Shown piece by piece: positions 36,266 to 43,815 of a stretch of DNA of 64,000 nucleotides (positions are counted from its first letter, which is position 1; every line of letters starts with the position of its first letter). The position numbers were made by a program, and so were the translations under genes. The notes under the pieces are model-generated. The model saw only the letters and a list, made by a program, of their open reading frames with translations, searched no databases and was not told the origin of the DNA. The DNA is from Bryobacteraceae bacterium (GTDB taxonomy: Bacteria; Acidobacteriota; Terriglobia; Bryobacterales; Bryobacteraceae), in NCBI GenBank assembly GCA_025928545.1, contig JAICJH010000022.1, positions 25,106 to 89,105 of the forward strand, given 5' to 3'.

Positions 36266-36574
36266 CTTGCCTACCCGCAGTGACGCAGCGCATTTCACAC
36301 ACCGGGAACTGCGACCCGAAGTCCGCGTGGAATCATCATCTTGCAAGGCAGCGTGGAGCGGAGGTGTACACCGTCAGAGACATTGGCGGCGCGAAAGTAC
36401 GCCCGCGCGGACATTGGGTGCAGACCTTAGATTTAGCTGGGGTTTAACGGTGAATTGCAGCGTTTGAAGTCGAGCAGCCGTTTCCGGGATCTTTCGACTC
36501 CAGCTGATTCTGATGTATCGGGGAGCGTTCAATTGTTCAGCGGGGCAATTGGCGGAGAGTTCCGTGATTAGCGG
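36266..36574. other. Non-coding gap between cpaB and the DUF192 gene
   Basis: I find no gene in this 309-base stretch. Its length suggests that cpaB-cpaC have a promoter of their own here, separate from the tadABC part of the operon, but no clear -35/-10 or -24/-12 element was recognised. Confidence 0.4.
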
Positions 36575-37051
36575 CTATCGCAGGCGCGCATTTGGAGGCG
36601 TAGTTTCGGTTCGGATGCCGACGACTGAAGACATTGCATCTTCGGTGCACCCGGAATGTTGGGTGGTTCCTCCCAGCCACAAGTGGATTTCCCGGGGCTG
36701 GCAAATCACTAACTGATCTCCAATCCTGGTATGGGATGAGTAGATAGTTCGGGTCCGCAACTCCAATACACTGGCGCAACCAGACCGAATGGGCGAGATG
36801 CGGAATGGGCCAAGGTGCTCCACCAGGTGGATCACGCGGTTTGCTTCGTCGAGATAGACCAGATCGACCGGGAAAAGCATACCGAACGTGTGGACGCCGC
36901 GCGAAGGAACAATCCAAAGGCCATCTTCCGGGGCGAATTTGACTCGTCCCAGAAGGCCTTTCAGACGCGTAATCGTCGTGTTTGCCGGGGCTACATTTAA
37001 CCCGAGAAAGGATTCGCGGGTCCGATTGAAAACGCAGAAGGTCCGCCTCAT
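36575..37051 (-). CDS. DUF192 protein
   Basis: The 158-residue protein shows the DUF192 pattern: LARVKFAPEDGLWIVP-type core (here RVKFAPEDGLWIVPSRGVHT then FGMLFPVDLVYLDEANRVIH and SGCASVLEL). There is no signal peptide. GGAG lies seven bases before ATG 37051. DUF192 genes are frequently linked to tad or type II secretion clusters, but no biochemical role is established. It lies between the micropeptides and cpaB on the same strand, so it is likely part of the Tad transcript or regulon. The C-terminal 30 residues look unconserved. Confidence 0.8.
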   Translation of the reverse strand: MRRTFCVFNRTRESFLGLNVAPANTTITRLKGLLGRVKFAPEDGLWIVPSRGVHTFGMLFPVDLVYLDEANRVIHLVEHLGPFRISPIRSGCASVLELRTRTIYSSHTRIGDQLVICQPREIHLWLGGTTQHSGCTEDAMSSVVGIRTETTPPNARLR

Positions 37052-37178
37052 CTACATACTCCGAAAGGAAATCGAGGTCGATGGTTTCGTCGCCGCTGTT
37101 TTCGTGGTTTTCGGTTATCAGGGCAACCGGAGTTCGTCAGCGGCGAACTCCGGCGTCTGGACACAGAGGTTCTCCTGA

Positions 37179-37274
37179 TCAGGTGATCTTTCTGCGGCGG
37201 CGCTGGACGAGAAAGACCAGCACGATAAAGAAGCATGCAGCTGCAATTGCCCGAATCATCGTTACGTTGTCCAT
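37179..37274 (-). CDS. 31-residue membrane micropeptide (MDNVT type), copy 1
   Basis: ATG 37274 is preceded by AAAGGAG at good spacing. The 31-residue product starts MDNVTMIRAIAAACFF, continues IVLVFLVQ and ends RRRRKIT. It is a single hydrophobic helix with a positively charged tail, implying an inner-membrane protein with its tail in the cytoplasm. It is clearly related to the peptide at 37646-37744: the same first five residues, IR at 7-8, C at 14 and the VLVFLV core at 18-23. It is too short for usual gene callers. The function is unknown. Confidence 0.7.
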   Translation of the reverse strand: MDNVTMIRAIAAACFFIVLVFLVQRRRRKIT

Positions 37275-37645
37275 ACCATTCTCCTTTCCTGGTGAACCCG
37301 TTCAGAAGTCGTCGCTCGGGGTCCATCTTCCGGTTCCTGCCTTTCTACAGCGCAAGTGGTGCACCTTATCCGACCTGCCGGGTTTCGTGTGAAATCAATG
37401 ATTTGTGAGCTGAGTTATGCATGGGTTGTTCACCCGGGGTTACACAGGGCACCTGTTGTTTGCCTGCGTGAACACTGCACAAGAAGTCCCGCTGAAACGC
37501 TGGTCGATCAATGATAGGTTGATGCCGGATCAGACGAGCATGAACGAACGTAAAGAATTTTGATGGAGGCGGCCATCCGGGGGCATGCCCGGATGGCCGA
37601 ATCTGGAGGGATGTAGCTGGGGTCGTCATGCGCAGGTATTCATTG
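37275..37645. other. Gap between the two micropeptide genes with a long hairpin
   Basis: No gene is visible. A perfect 12-bp stem (arms 37570-37581 and 37588-37599, loop GGCATG) lies 45-75 bases downstream of the micropeptide stop at 37646. It lacks a following T-run on the minus strand. It may act as an RNA-stability structure or weak terminator separating tadC/micropeptide 2 from the rest. Confidence 0.45.
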
Positions 37646-37744
37646 CTAAGTCACGTTCTTGTTCCGATGATGCCGGACCAGAAAAACCAGTACGACAAGA
37701 AAGCAAACACCGGCGATCAATCGAATCAGCGTTACGTTATCCAT
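37646..37744 (-). CDS. 32-residue membrane micropeptide (MDNVT type), copy 2
   Basis: ATG 37744 follows AAAGGAGAG. The 32-residue product starts MDNVTLIRLIAGVCFL, continues VVLVFLVR and ends HHRNKNVT. Like copy 1 it is one membrane helix with a basic tail. It lies 41 bases downstream of tadC in the same direction and is probably cotranscribed with it. The two copies have the same layout but differ at many positions, so selection on the peptide is likely. No family is known to me. Confidence 0.7.
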   Translation of the reverse strand: MDNVTLIRLIAGVCFLVVLVFLVRHHRNKNVT

Positions 37745-37784
37745 AAGACTCTCCTTTCTCTAGAGCGAGCAGCGATAGCCCTTC

Positions 37785-38696
37785 TCAGCTGAAAAATTGC
37801 TGGAATGCCTCAAACATGATGATCATTGACGGTCCCAGCGTCACGACAAAGATCGATGGAAAAATGAACAGGACGAGGGGGAAAACCAGTTTGACCGTGG
37901 TTTTCGCAGCCTGCTCTTCGGCATCCTGCCGGCGCCGGGTACGCATCGCTTCGGAATGGGCTCTCAGGGACTTACCCACACTCGTCCCAAAACGGTCGGC
38001 CTGAATCAACAGCGCCGTCAGTGCACGTACCGATTCGACGCCAGTCCTTTCGGCACAGTGTTTCCATGCTTCGCCACGCGGACATCCGGCGCGTTGCTCT
38101 AGACTCACCAGAGCCATCTCCTCGGCGATCGCCGGCTGGCTGGTGCGCAGTTCGTCGGCCGTGCGGAGCGTCGCTCTGTCGATGCTTAGGCCGGCCTCCA
38201 CGCAAATGACGAGAAGGTCCAGTGCTTCCGGCAGACCGAGGCCGATCTGCAGTTGGCGCCGCCCGATCCGCTGGCCCAGCCAGAAATCCGGCACTAAATA
38301 TCCGAGCGCGGCGGCGGTTGTGTAGACGAACAACGGGCTTATCCGGAAAGCACCCGAAATCGTGGCTACGAGACATAGCAGGCAGGGGACGGCGACTTTC
38401 GCCCCATAAAACACGTTCAGGTATTTCGATTCGCGATAACCGGCCTGTGTCAGTCTTCGTTCCACCGCCGAGACTTCCTTCTCGGTTCGGGGCAGAACCT
38501 TTTGAAACGGGGCCACCAGTTTTTCGATTTTTACCCTCGTCGGTTCTGCAGGCGCTCCCGTCAGCATGGCGGCTCCCTGCGGCGCGGGGCCGATTCGCGC
38601 AATTCTCCGCGATCGCTGCAGGCTGTACAGGACCATCAGGGCGGCGCTGAAAATCAGAAAGAAAGCTGCGAAGAATATTGAAACCGCGATCCACAT
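37785..38696 (-). CDS. tadC: Tad inner-membrane platform protein TadC
   Basis: The start at 38696 is two bases after the tadB stop and begins directly with a membrane helix; the longer frame to 38873 lies inside tadB. The 303-residue protein has the T2SSF (GspF-type) domain with LGLPEALDLLVICVEAGLSI, ERTGVESVRALTALLIQADR then FGTSVGKSLRAHSEAMR, and two C-terminal helices (VKLVFPLVLFIFPSIFVVTL). With TadB it forms the inner-membrane platform on which the TadA ATPase acts. Confidence 0.92.
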   Translation of the reverse strand: MWIAVSIFFAAFFLIFSAALMVLYSLQRSRRIARIGPAPQGAAMLTGAPAEPTRVKIEKLVAPFQKVLPRTEKEVSAVERRLTQAGYRESKYLNVFYGAKVAVPCLLCLVATISGAFRISPLFVYTTAAALGYLVPDFWLGQRIGRRQLQIGLGLPEALDLLVICVEAGLSIDRATLRTADELRTSQPAIAEEMALVSLEQRAGCPRGEAWKHCAERTGVESVRALTALLIQADRFGTSVGKSLRAHSEAMRTRRRQDAEEQAAKTTVKLVFPLVLFIFPSIFVVTLGPSMIIMFEAFQQFFS

Positions 38697-38698
38697 GA

Positions 38699-39667
38699 CT
38701 ATACCTGAATCTTCACGATTTGCCGAATGAGCAAACCGCCGACAACATTCATTCCGCCGGCGGTGTAAAGAAGTTTCAGCCCGATGGGCCGTTTCCAAAG
38801 AATGCTGATTCCCTCTGGATGCACCATGTACATTGCAACGCCGAGGATAACGGGCAGCAGCGCCAGAACCCACCCCGTCGCTCTGCCCTGGGCCGTGTGG
38901 ACACTCACCTGTTTTTTTAATCGGACGCGATCGCGAATTGTCTGGGACAAACCTTCCAGCACTTCAGCAAGGTTCCCCCCGCTTTCCTTCTGAATAAGCA
39001 CAGCCGCAACGAAGATATGAAGGTCCTGTACAGGCATTCTGACCCCGAGGTTGAGCAGGGCCGTACGCAGATCAACGCCGTAGTTTTGTTCCTCAAAGCA
39101 CTTCACGAATTCGGCCTTTAATGGATCCCGGCTCTCCTGGCTCAGGAAGCCGATCGCCGTCATAAAACTGTGGCCGACTCGTATGGAGCTCACGAGCAGA
39201 TCCAGAGCTTCGGGGAGTTGCGTTTCGAATTGCGCGAAGCGTTTCTTTCGGCAACGCAGTATATACATTGTCGGCAGCGGAACGTAGAGAAGAGAAAGCA
39301 AAGCGGTCGGGGCGATGGCTCTGAGTCTGAGATACAGAAGGCATGCCGAGCCGATCCAGCCGAAAACGGTCGTAATGAGCAATCCCCCTACTGACCAGTC
39401 CAGGTCGGCCTGCGCGATCAGGACGCGAATTCTGGAAGCAATGTCGATTCCTGCCAGCCATCGGTTCAGCCACGGAATTTTGCTCAGGACTTCTGTTTTG
39501 CTGACGTCCGCAGTGTTCGGCTCGGGCGCATCCGGTGGCCCTCCCCAAGCCACAATGTGCAGCCGGCGCAGCACTTCGGCAGAGTTCGGGCCGCTTCGCC
39601 TGAGTAAAAGGAATGCGGTCGATGCGGCAGCAACACCGAGCATTGCAACAACGAGCAGCAGCACCAT
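38699..39667 (-). CDS. tadB: Tad inner-membrane platform protein TadB
   Basis: ATG 39667 has AAAGGAG six bases upstream; the frame to 39775 overlaps tadA and is not used. The 322-residue product has an N-terminal helix, two helices in the middle (about 105-150), and the T2SSF domain (FETQLPEALDLLVSSIRVGH, FVAAVLIQKESGGNLAEVLE, RLKKQVSVHTAQGRATGWVL). It sits 16 bases after tadA and two before tadC. It is part of the Flp pilus inner-membrane platform. Confidence 0.92.
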   Translation of the reverse strand: MVLLLVVAMLGVAAASTAFLLLRRSGPNSAEVLRRLHIVAWGGPPDAPEPNTADVSKTEVLSKIPWLNRWLAGIDIASRIRVLIAQADLDWSVGGLLITTVFGWIGSACLLYLRLRAIAPTALLSLLYVPLPTMYILRCRKKRFAQFETQLPEALDLLVSSIRVGHSFMTAIGFLSQESRDPLKAEFVKCFEEQNYGVDLRTALLNLGVRMPVQDLHIFVAAVLIQKESGGNLAEVLEGLSQTIRDRVRLKKQVSVHTAQGRATGWVLALLPVILGVAMYMVHPEGISILWKRPIGLKLLYTAGGMNVVGGLLIRQIVKIQV

Positions 39668-39683
39668 GACGTCTCCTTTCGGG

Positions 39684-41009
39684 CTAACCCAGGTCCACCA
39701 CGCGCTCGAATGTTTCGACCGGCAGGGTGATACCAGCGACGCGCAGTCGCTCGAGGAATTTGGGACGGATACCACTGGGGGTAAAGGCGCCCATCACACG
39801 GCCGTCAGGGCCAATTCCCTTTCTTGTGAAGTTGAAGATGTCCTGCATGCTGATGACGTTCTCTTCCTGTCCGGTAATTTCGGAGACATTGGTTACCTTG
39901 CGGGTCCCATCGCTCATGCGGCTTACCTGAACAATGATCGATATAGCCGAGGCAATCTGCTGCCGTATCGATCGCTCGGGCAGATTCACATTCGCCATCG
40001 CGACCATGGATTCCAGCCGCGACAGCGCATCGCGGGATGTATTGGCGTGAATGGTGGTCATCGAACCCTCGTGGCCCGTGTTCATCGCCTGCAGCATGTC
40101 GAACGCCTCCTCTCCGCGAATCTCGCCGATAATGATGCGGTCCGGACGCATGCGGAGAGAGTTGACCAATAACTGTCGCTGTCGAACGCCTCCGACGCCT
40201 TCCACATTAGGAGGCCTTGTTTCAAGCCGCACGACGTTCTCCTGTTGCAGTTGCAGTTCTGCGGCGTCCTCAATCGTGACGATGCGTTCTTTGTGAGGAA
40301 TGAAACCCGAAAGGATATTCAGAAATGTGGTCTTGCCGGCACCAGTACCGCCCGAGATCAGCAGGCTCATGCGAGCCTTGACCGCCGCGGAGAGTACCTG
40401 CAGCATTTCCGGCGAAAGGGTCTGGAGCTTTACCAGCCGGTCTGATGAAACAGGGCCGCTGCCGAATCTACGGATTGAGAGGCATGGGCCATCGAGTGCC
40501 AGCGGCGGAATGATGGCGTTCACACGCGAGCCGTCCAGCAACCGGGCGTCCACCATCGGAGAAGCTTCATCGACTCTGCGTCCCACTCGCGAGACGATGC
40601 GGTCGATGACCAGCAGAAGGTGCCGGTCGTCTCGAAACTGTATGTCAGTTTTTTCGAGAATGCCCCGCCTTTCCACATAGACCAGATTGGCGCGATTGAC
40701 CAGGATATCGGAGACCGAAGGGTCTTTGAGTAACGGCTCGAGTGGACCAAGACCAAACACCTCGTTCAGGATGTCGGTTTCGATTCTGCCTTTTTCGACG
40801 GCATTGAGTGGAACATTTCGCGCGGCGAGGATGTCCTGCACCATTGTGGCTACGGCCAGGCGGGCTCTCGCATTTCCCACCGCAGCGAGTTTTTCCAGGT
40901 CGAGCTTGGACAAAAGGATCTGATGAACCTCTGTCTTGAGTTGCTCTAGGTTTACCCCCTCGGCCGGTGGCCGTGCCTGAATGTCCTGCATCAAAACGGC
41001 GCTTGTCAT
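39684..41009 (-). CDS. tadA: Tad pilus assembly ATPase TadA/CpaF
   Basis: This is a 441-residue type II/IV secretion ATPase. Walker A is GGTGAGKT (about 220-227), with the Asp box/Walker B and His box in [20 protein letters not shown] and [20 protein letters not shown]. The N-terminal all-helical domain ([40 protein letters not shown]) is typical of CpaF. The start overlaps the cpaE stop by ATGA. It powers Flp pilin polymerisation, and possibly retraction, at the inner membrane. Confidence 0.94.
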   Translation of the reverse strand: MTSAVLMQDIQARPPAEGVNLEQLKTEVHQILLSKLDLEKLAAVGNARARLAVATMVQDILAARNVPLNAVEKGRIETDILNEVFGLGPLEPLLKDPSVSDILVNRANLVYVERRGILEKTDIQFRDDRHLLLVIDRIVSRVGRRVDEASPMVDARLLDGSRVNAIIPPLALDGPCLSIRRFGSGPVSSDRLVKLQTLSPEMLQVLSAAVKARMSLLISGGTGAGKTTFLNILSGFIPHKERIVTIEDAAELQLQQENVVRLETRPPNVEGVGGVRQRQLLVNSLRMRPDRIIIGEIRGEEAFDMLQAMNTGHEGSMTTIHANTSRDALSRLESMVAMANVNLPERSIRQQIASAISIIVQVSRMSDGTRKVTNVSEITGQEENVISMQDIFNFTRKGIGPDGRVMGAFTPSGIRPKFLERLRVAGITLPVETFERVVDLG

Positions 41010-42202
41010 TGGAACAACCCCAGCAGCGACGCTTTCTTCTCCTGTGGCGCGCCCTTGCCACAGGCGGTTTTAGCCATTTGACGCAGTACCTTTGTGATGG
41101 CTGAATTCTTCATCGCCAGCGGGATGCCGGCGTTTTCTGCACTGCGGACGGCCGAGAATTCATTCGGTATTCTCCAGTCCAACGGGCGAGCGAGCGCTTT
41201 CACGACGCTGTTCTCGTCGATGTCGACTTCCCGCGCGTTAAATCGGTTCAGCACGACCTCCTGATGGGCGTTATGATCCTGTCCGGCAATGAATCCGAGA
41301 AGACGCCGGGCGTTGCGCAGCGCCGGGATGCTTATCTCGGTGACGAGATAGACGGTATCGGCAAGGTCAAACAGTGCTGCCTCGACGGCTCCGCAGCTGG
41401 GACCAGCATCCACGACTACATACGCAAATTCTTCGCGCAGGATGCGAACGAGGCTACTGACGGCGCCCGGAATGTTGTCAAAAGACGTGTACTGCTCGGG
41501 AGCCGAAAGTACCCACAGCCCCGACGTATGTTTCACCAGCAGACTCAGCACGAATACCGAATCCAGGCGGTCCACATTCTGTAAGGCGTCCAGAATTGAA
41601 AATTTCGGGGTCAGCCCCAGCGCCAGCGCCACTTCCCCGAAACGAAGGTCGAGGTCAACAACGACTACCTTGCCCACGTTCTCCTCTGAAAGGGCGATTG
41701 CAAAGTTTGTGGCGATCATGGTGGTTCCCGCGCCCCCCTTGGCCCCGGTGAACACGCAGACCTTGCCGATCGTTTTTTGCCGCCGGCTTTTCTCGCGGCG
41801 CGCCAGCGCCCGACCCAGCGCCTCGGAAATGGCCGAGGGGAGTAGCGGCCCGCCGAGGAATTCCCTGGCTCCCGCCTGCATCGACCGCATCAGTAAATCG
41901 GATTCAGCACTCGAGGAATATGCCATTACTGTCCCGGAAGAGGTGCGCGCGCAAATGTTCTCGATCAACGACAAGCCCTGCTCCGGACTTGCATCCAGAT
42001 CGATCACAAAAACGTCGGTGCCTGCGCCGATCAGTTCGTCGAGACTCTCCGGCCGGGGATACTGCACGTACTCACGGACGGGCACATTCAATCCGGCAAA
42101 GAGTCTTGCCAGGACTTGTCGATGCACGGCATCCGGGACGATCAAGGCCACCGAAACCGCGGTGATGTCCTCGAGATGTGTAACTGCTGGATAAGTAGAC
42201 AT
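41006..42202 (-). CDS. cpaE: Tad pilus localisation protein CpaE/TadZ
   Basis: The 398-residue protein has an N-terminal atypical receiver (about 14-130; [20 protein letters not shown]) and a MinD/ParA-type ATPase with a deviant Walker A ([20 protein letters not shown]), [14 protein letters not shown] and [10 protein letters not shown]. CpaE/TadZ localises the pilus machinery to a pole or site. It overlaps tadA by four bases. The Walker A lacks the second Lys (GGAGTT, with Lys in AKGG), as in MinD-like proteins. Confidence 0.92.
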   Translation of the reverse strand: MSTYPAVTHLEDITAVSVALIVPDAVHRQVLARLFAGLNVPVREYVQYPRPESLDELIGAGTDVFVIDLDASPEQGLSLIENICARTSSGTVMAYSSSAESDLLMRSMQAGAREFLGGPLLPSAISEALGRALARREKSRRQKTIGKVCVFTGAKGGAGTTMIATNFAIALSEENVGKVVVVDLDLRFGEVALALGLTPKFSILDALQNVDRLDSVFVLSLLVKHTSGLWVLSAPEQYTSFDNIPGAVSSLVRILREEFAYVVVDAGPSCGAVEAALFDLADTVYLVTEISIPALRNARRLLGFIAGQDHNAHQEVVLNRFNAREVDIDENSVVKALARPLDWRIPNEFSAVRSAENAGIPLAMKNSAITKVLRQMAKTACGKGAPQEKKASLLGLFQ

Positions 42203-42273
42203 CGTTTTTTACCACGACTTCATTTCGAATCCCGCTCCGCGAGGCCGTATGAAAACCTCCGCCCTTTACGTTC

Positions 42274-42789
42274 TCAGCGGGTAAAGAACGAAAATACGCT
42301 CCCGATGGCAATGGCGGGCGCGTACGGGATTTTCAGAGCTGTCGCACTACCAGACGTTATCTCGGGCCTGTGAAAACCATCCCGCCGCCACACGCCGGTG
42401 ACAAGGTCTGTGACACTGTCCAGTGACTTGCCCAACGACCCGCGGCATACTGCCCACAGCAAGGCCATCGCGCCACCCGCGAGCCCGGTCACCACCAGCG
42501 CGATCACCAGTTGCGATGGACCGATCCACGCCCCGACCGCCGCCAACAACTTCAGATCGCCCATGCCCATCCCTTTCAGCCAGACAAAAACGCCCGTTGC
42601 CAGCACTGCCAGCGCAGCTCCACTCAGACTTTGCCCGAAGCCATGCAAACCGTATCTGGCGGCGGAGACTACCAGTCCCGCCGCCAGACCGGGGACGACC
42701 AGCCAGTTTGGAATGCGTCGGTTGTGAAGGTCGGCAATCGAGGCCATCACAACCAGCAAAATCGTGGGCCACCACGCAATCGAGTCCAT
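42274..42789 (-). CDS. cpaA: Prepilin peptidase CpaA/TadV
   Basis: The 171-residue membrane protein has the two catalytic aspartates of type IV prepilin peptidases: one in ASIADLHNRRIPN near the N-terminus, one in the GxGD motif (GMGMGDLKLLAAVGAW). It lacks the N-methyltransferase domain, as usual for the TadV class. It cleaves the Flp and TadE-type precursors behind Gly. It lies 15 bases downstream of the flp gene. The ribosome site is weak, so expression may be coupled to flp. Confidence 0.9.
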   Translation of the reverse strand: MDSIAWWPTILLVVMASIADLHNRRIPNWLVVPGLAAGLVVSAARYGLHGFGQSLSGAALAVLATGVFVWLKGMGMGDLKLLAAVGAWIGPSQLVIALVVTGLAGGAMALLWAVCRGSLGKSLDSVTDLVTGVWRRDGFHRPEITSGSATALKIPYAPAIAIGSVFSFFTR

Positions 42790-42804
42790 AGCCGCTCGCC
42801 ACGC

Positions 42805-43011
42805 TCAGCTCGTATACGAGGCGAGCTTGGTTCCGATGCTGGTGAATGCGGCACTGATTTTGGTTGCCACCGTACTCATACCTGCCGTCGCGGCCAATGC
42901 AATGAGCGCCACGACCAAAGCGTACTCGATCAGGTCCTGGCCTTCCTCACTCAGCAGACTGTCCCGGAGCATCTGCGCTCTCGTATAGAGTTTCAAGGTT
43001 GTGTTCTGCAT
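42805..43011 (-). CDS. flp: Flp-type major pilin
   Basis: ATG 43011 follows AAAGGAG; the longer frame to 43272 is not used. The 68-residue precursor has a basic leader and the cleavage and assembly motif SEEGQDLIEYALVVALIALA, followed by a short tail (TKISAAFTSIGTKLASYTS). Cleavage is expected after Gly in EEG. It heads the long minus-strand Tad operon and has a sigma-54-like element just upstream. It is intact, unlike the homologue at 26788. Confidence 0.93.
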   Translation of the reverse strand: MQNTTLKLYTRAQMLRDSLLSEEGQDLIEYALVVALIALAATAGMSTVATKISAAFTSIGTKLASYTS

Positions 43012-43038
43012 TTTGGTACTCCTTTCGACCTGTATTGC

Positions 43039-43052
43039 GCAAGCCGGTGGCC
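43039..43052 (-). promoter_or_regulatory. Candidate sigma-54 (-24/-12) element of flp
   Basis: On the minus strand CGGCC (-24) and CTTGCG (-12) place GG and GC exactly ten bases apart. The GC lies 28 bases before the flp start, which would put the transcript start just ahead of the AAAGGAG. The -12 half (TTGC) is a good match and the -24 half is partial. Confidence 0.45.
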
Positions 43053-43264
43053 GGAATGTCAATGCTGCGAATCGGCGTTGATTCAATCGCTTAAGGGTTT
43101 CGCCACGTTGCTCGACGGTTGCAGTGGTGCGCCGCGGTGAACACTTCTCGAAAGCGTGTTCACATCCAGGGACACACCGGCCGATCCGGCGCCACGTGAG
43201 ACTGATTCCACGCATGCCCCCTCGAAGTCTCGATTGCACACTCCCTGGCCGAGTTGGATTCTGA

Positions 43265-43750
43265 ATGGACACAGCAGCTCTCGCCGATGCACTCTCCGAA
43301 CAGGCATTGGATCTGGGATGGTCGTGGAGCCACGCAACCGATCAGCTGTGGAGCACGCTCGACCCGGAGCTTTGGGAACTCACCCACAACGCATGGGTCG
43401 TCCTGCAGACGGTGTCCCGCGCGAGACTTCAGGCGGCCCTCGAGGATGACCGATTTCGCCAACGGCTCACCGAAGTCATCGAAGACCGGAGGGTGGGCGC
43501 CCGGCGCACGCGATGGTTTCAGGATGCCTGGCCTGACACCAGCCTGCATGCGATCGCTTACTTCAGCATGGAATACAGGCTCAGCGATGCTCTGCCGATC
43601 TATTCCGGCGGTCTCGGAAATGTCGCGGGTGATCAACTCAAGACCGCGAGCGATCTTGGCGTCCCCAAGTCATGGGGGCCCGCCAGGAGTTGTCCAAACT
43701 ATCAGCTGTCCTTAGACCAGCGGATGGTGCCGAGAAATTGGCTCGCTTAA
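43265..43750 (+). pseudogene. 5' fragment of an alpha-glucan (glycogen) phosphorylase
   Basis: The first 138 residues match alpha-glucan phosphorylases of the DUF3417 type: WSWSHATDQLWSTLDPELWE, then HAIAYFSMEYRLSDALPIYS followed by GGLGNVAGDQLKTASDLGVP. Normal proteins continue for more than 500 residues with the pyridoxal-phosphate domain. Here homology stops abruptly after DLGVP (about 43670) and a short unrelated tail runs to a stop at 43748-43750. The rest of the gene is absent from the window, so this is a truncation, not a frameshift. Confidence 0.8.
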
Positions 43751-43815
43751 TCGAAGGCGGAAGCGGATCCTGACACACGTCTTCGCCATTGTCTTCAACG
43801 CGCAAAATCTATTAC

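Noticed and set aside
37570..37599. Intrinsic terminator between the micropeptide genes
   Set aside because: The 12-bp stem is perfect, but no T-run follows on either strand. Reported only as a hairpin in the gap entry.
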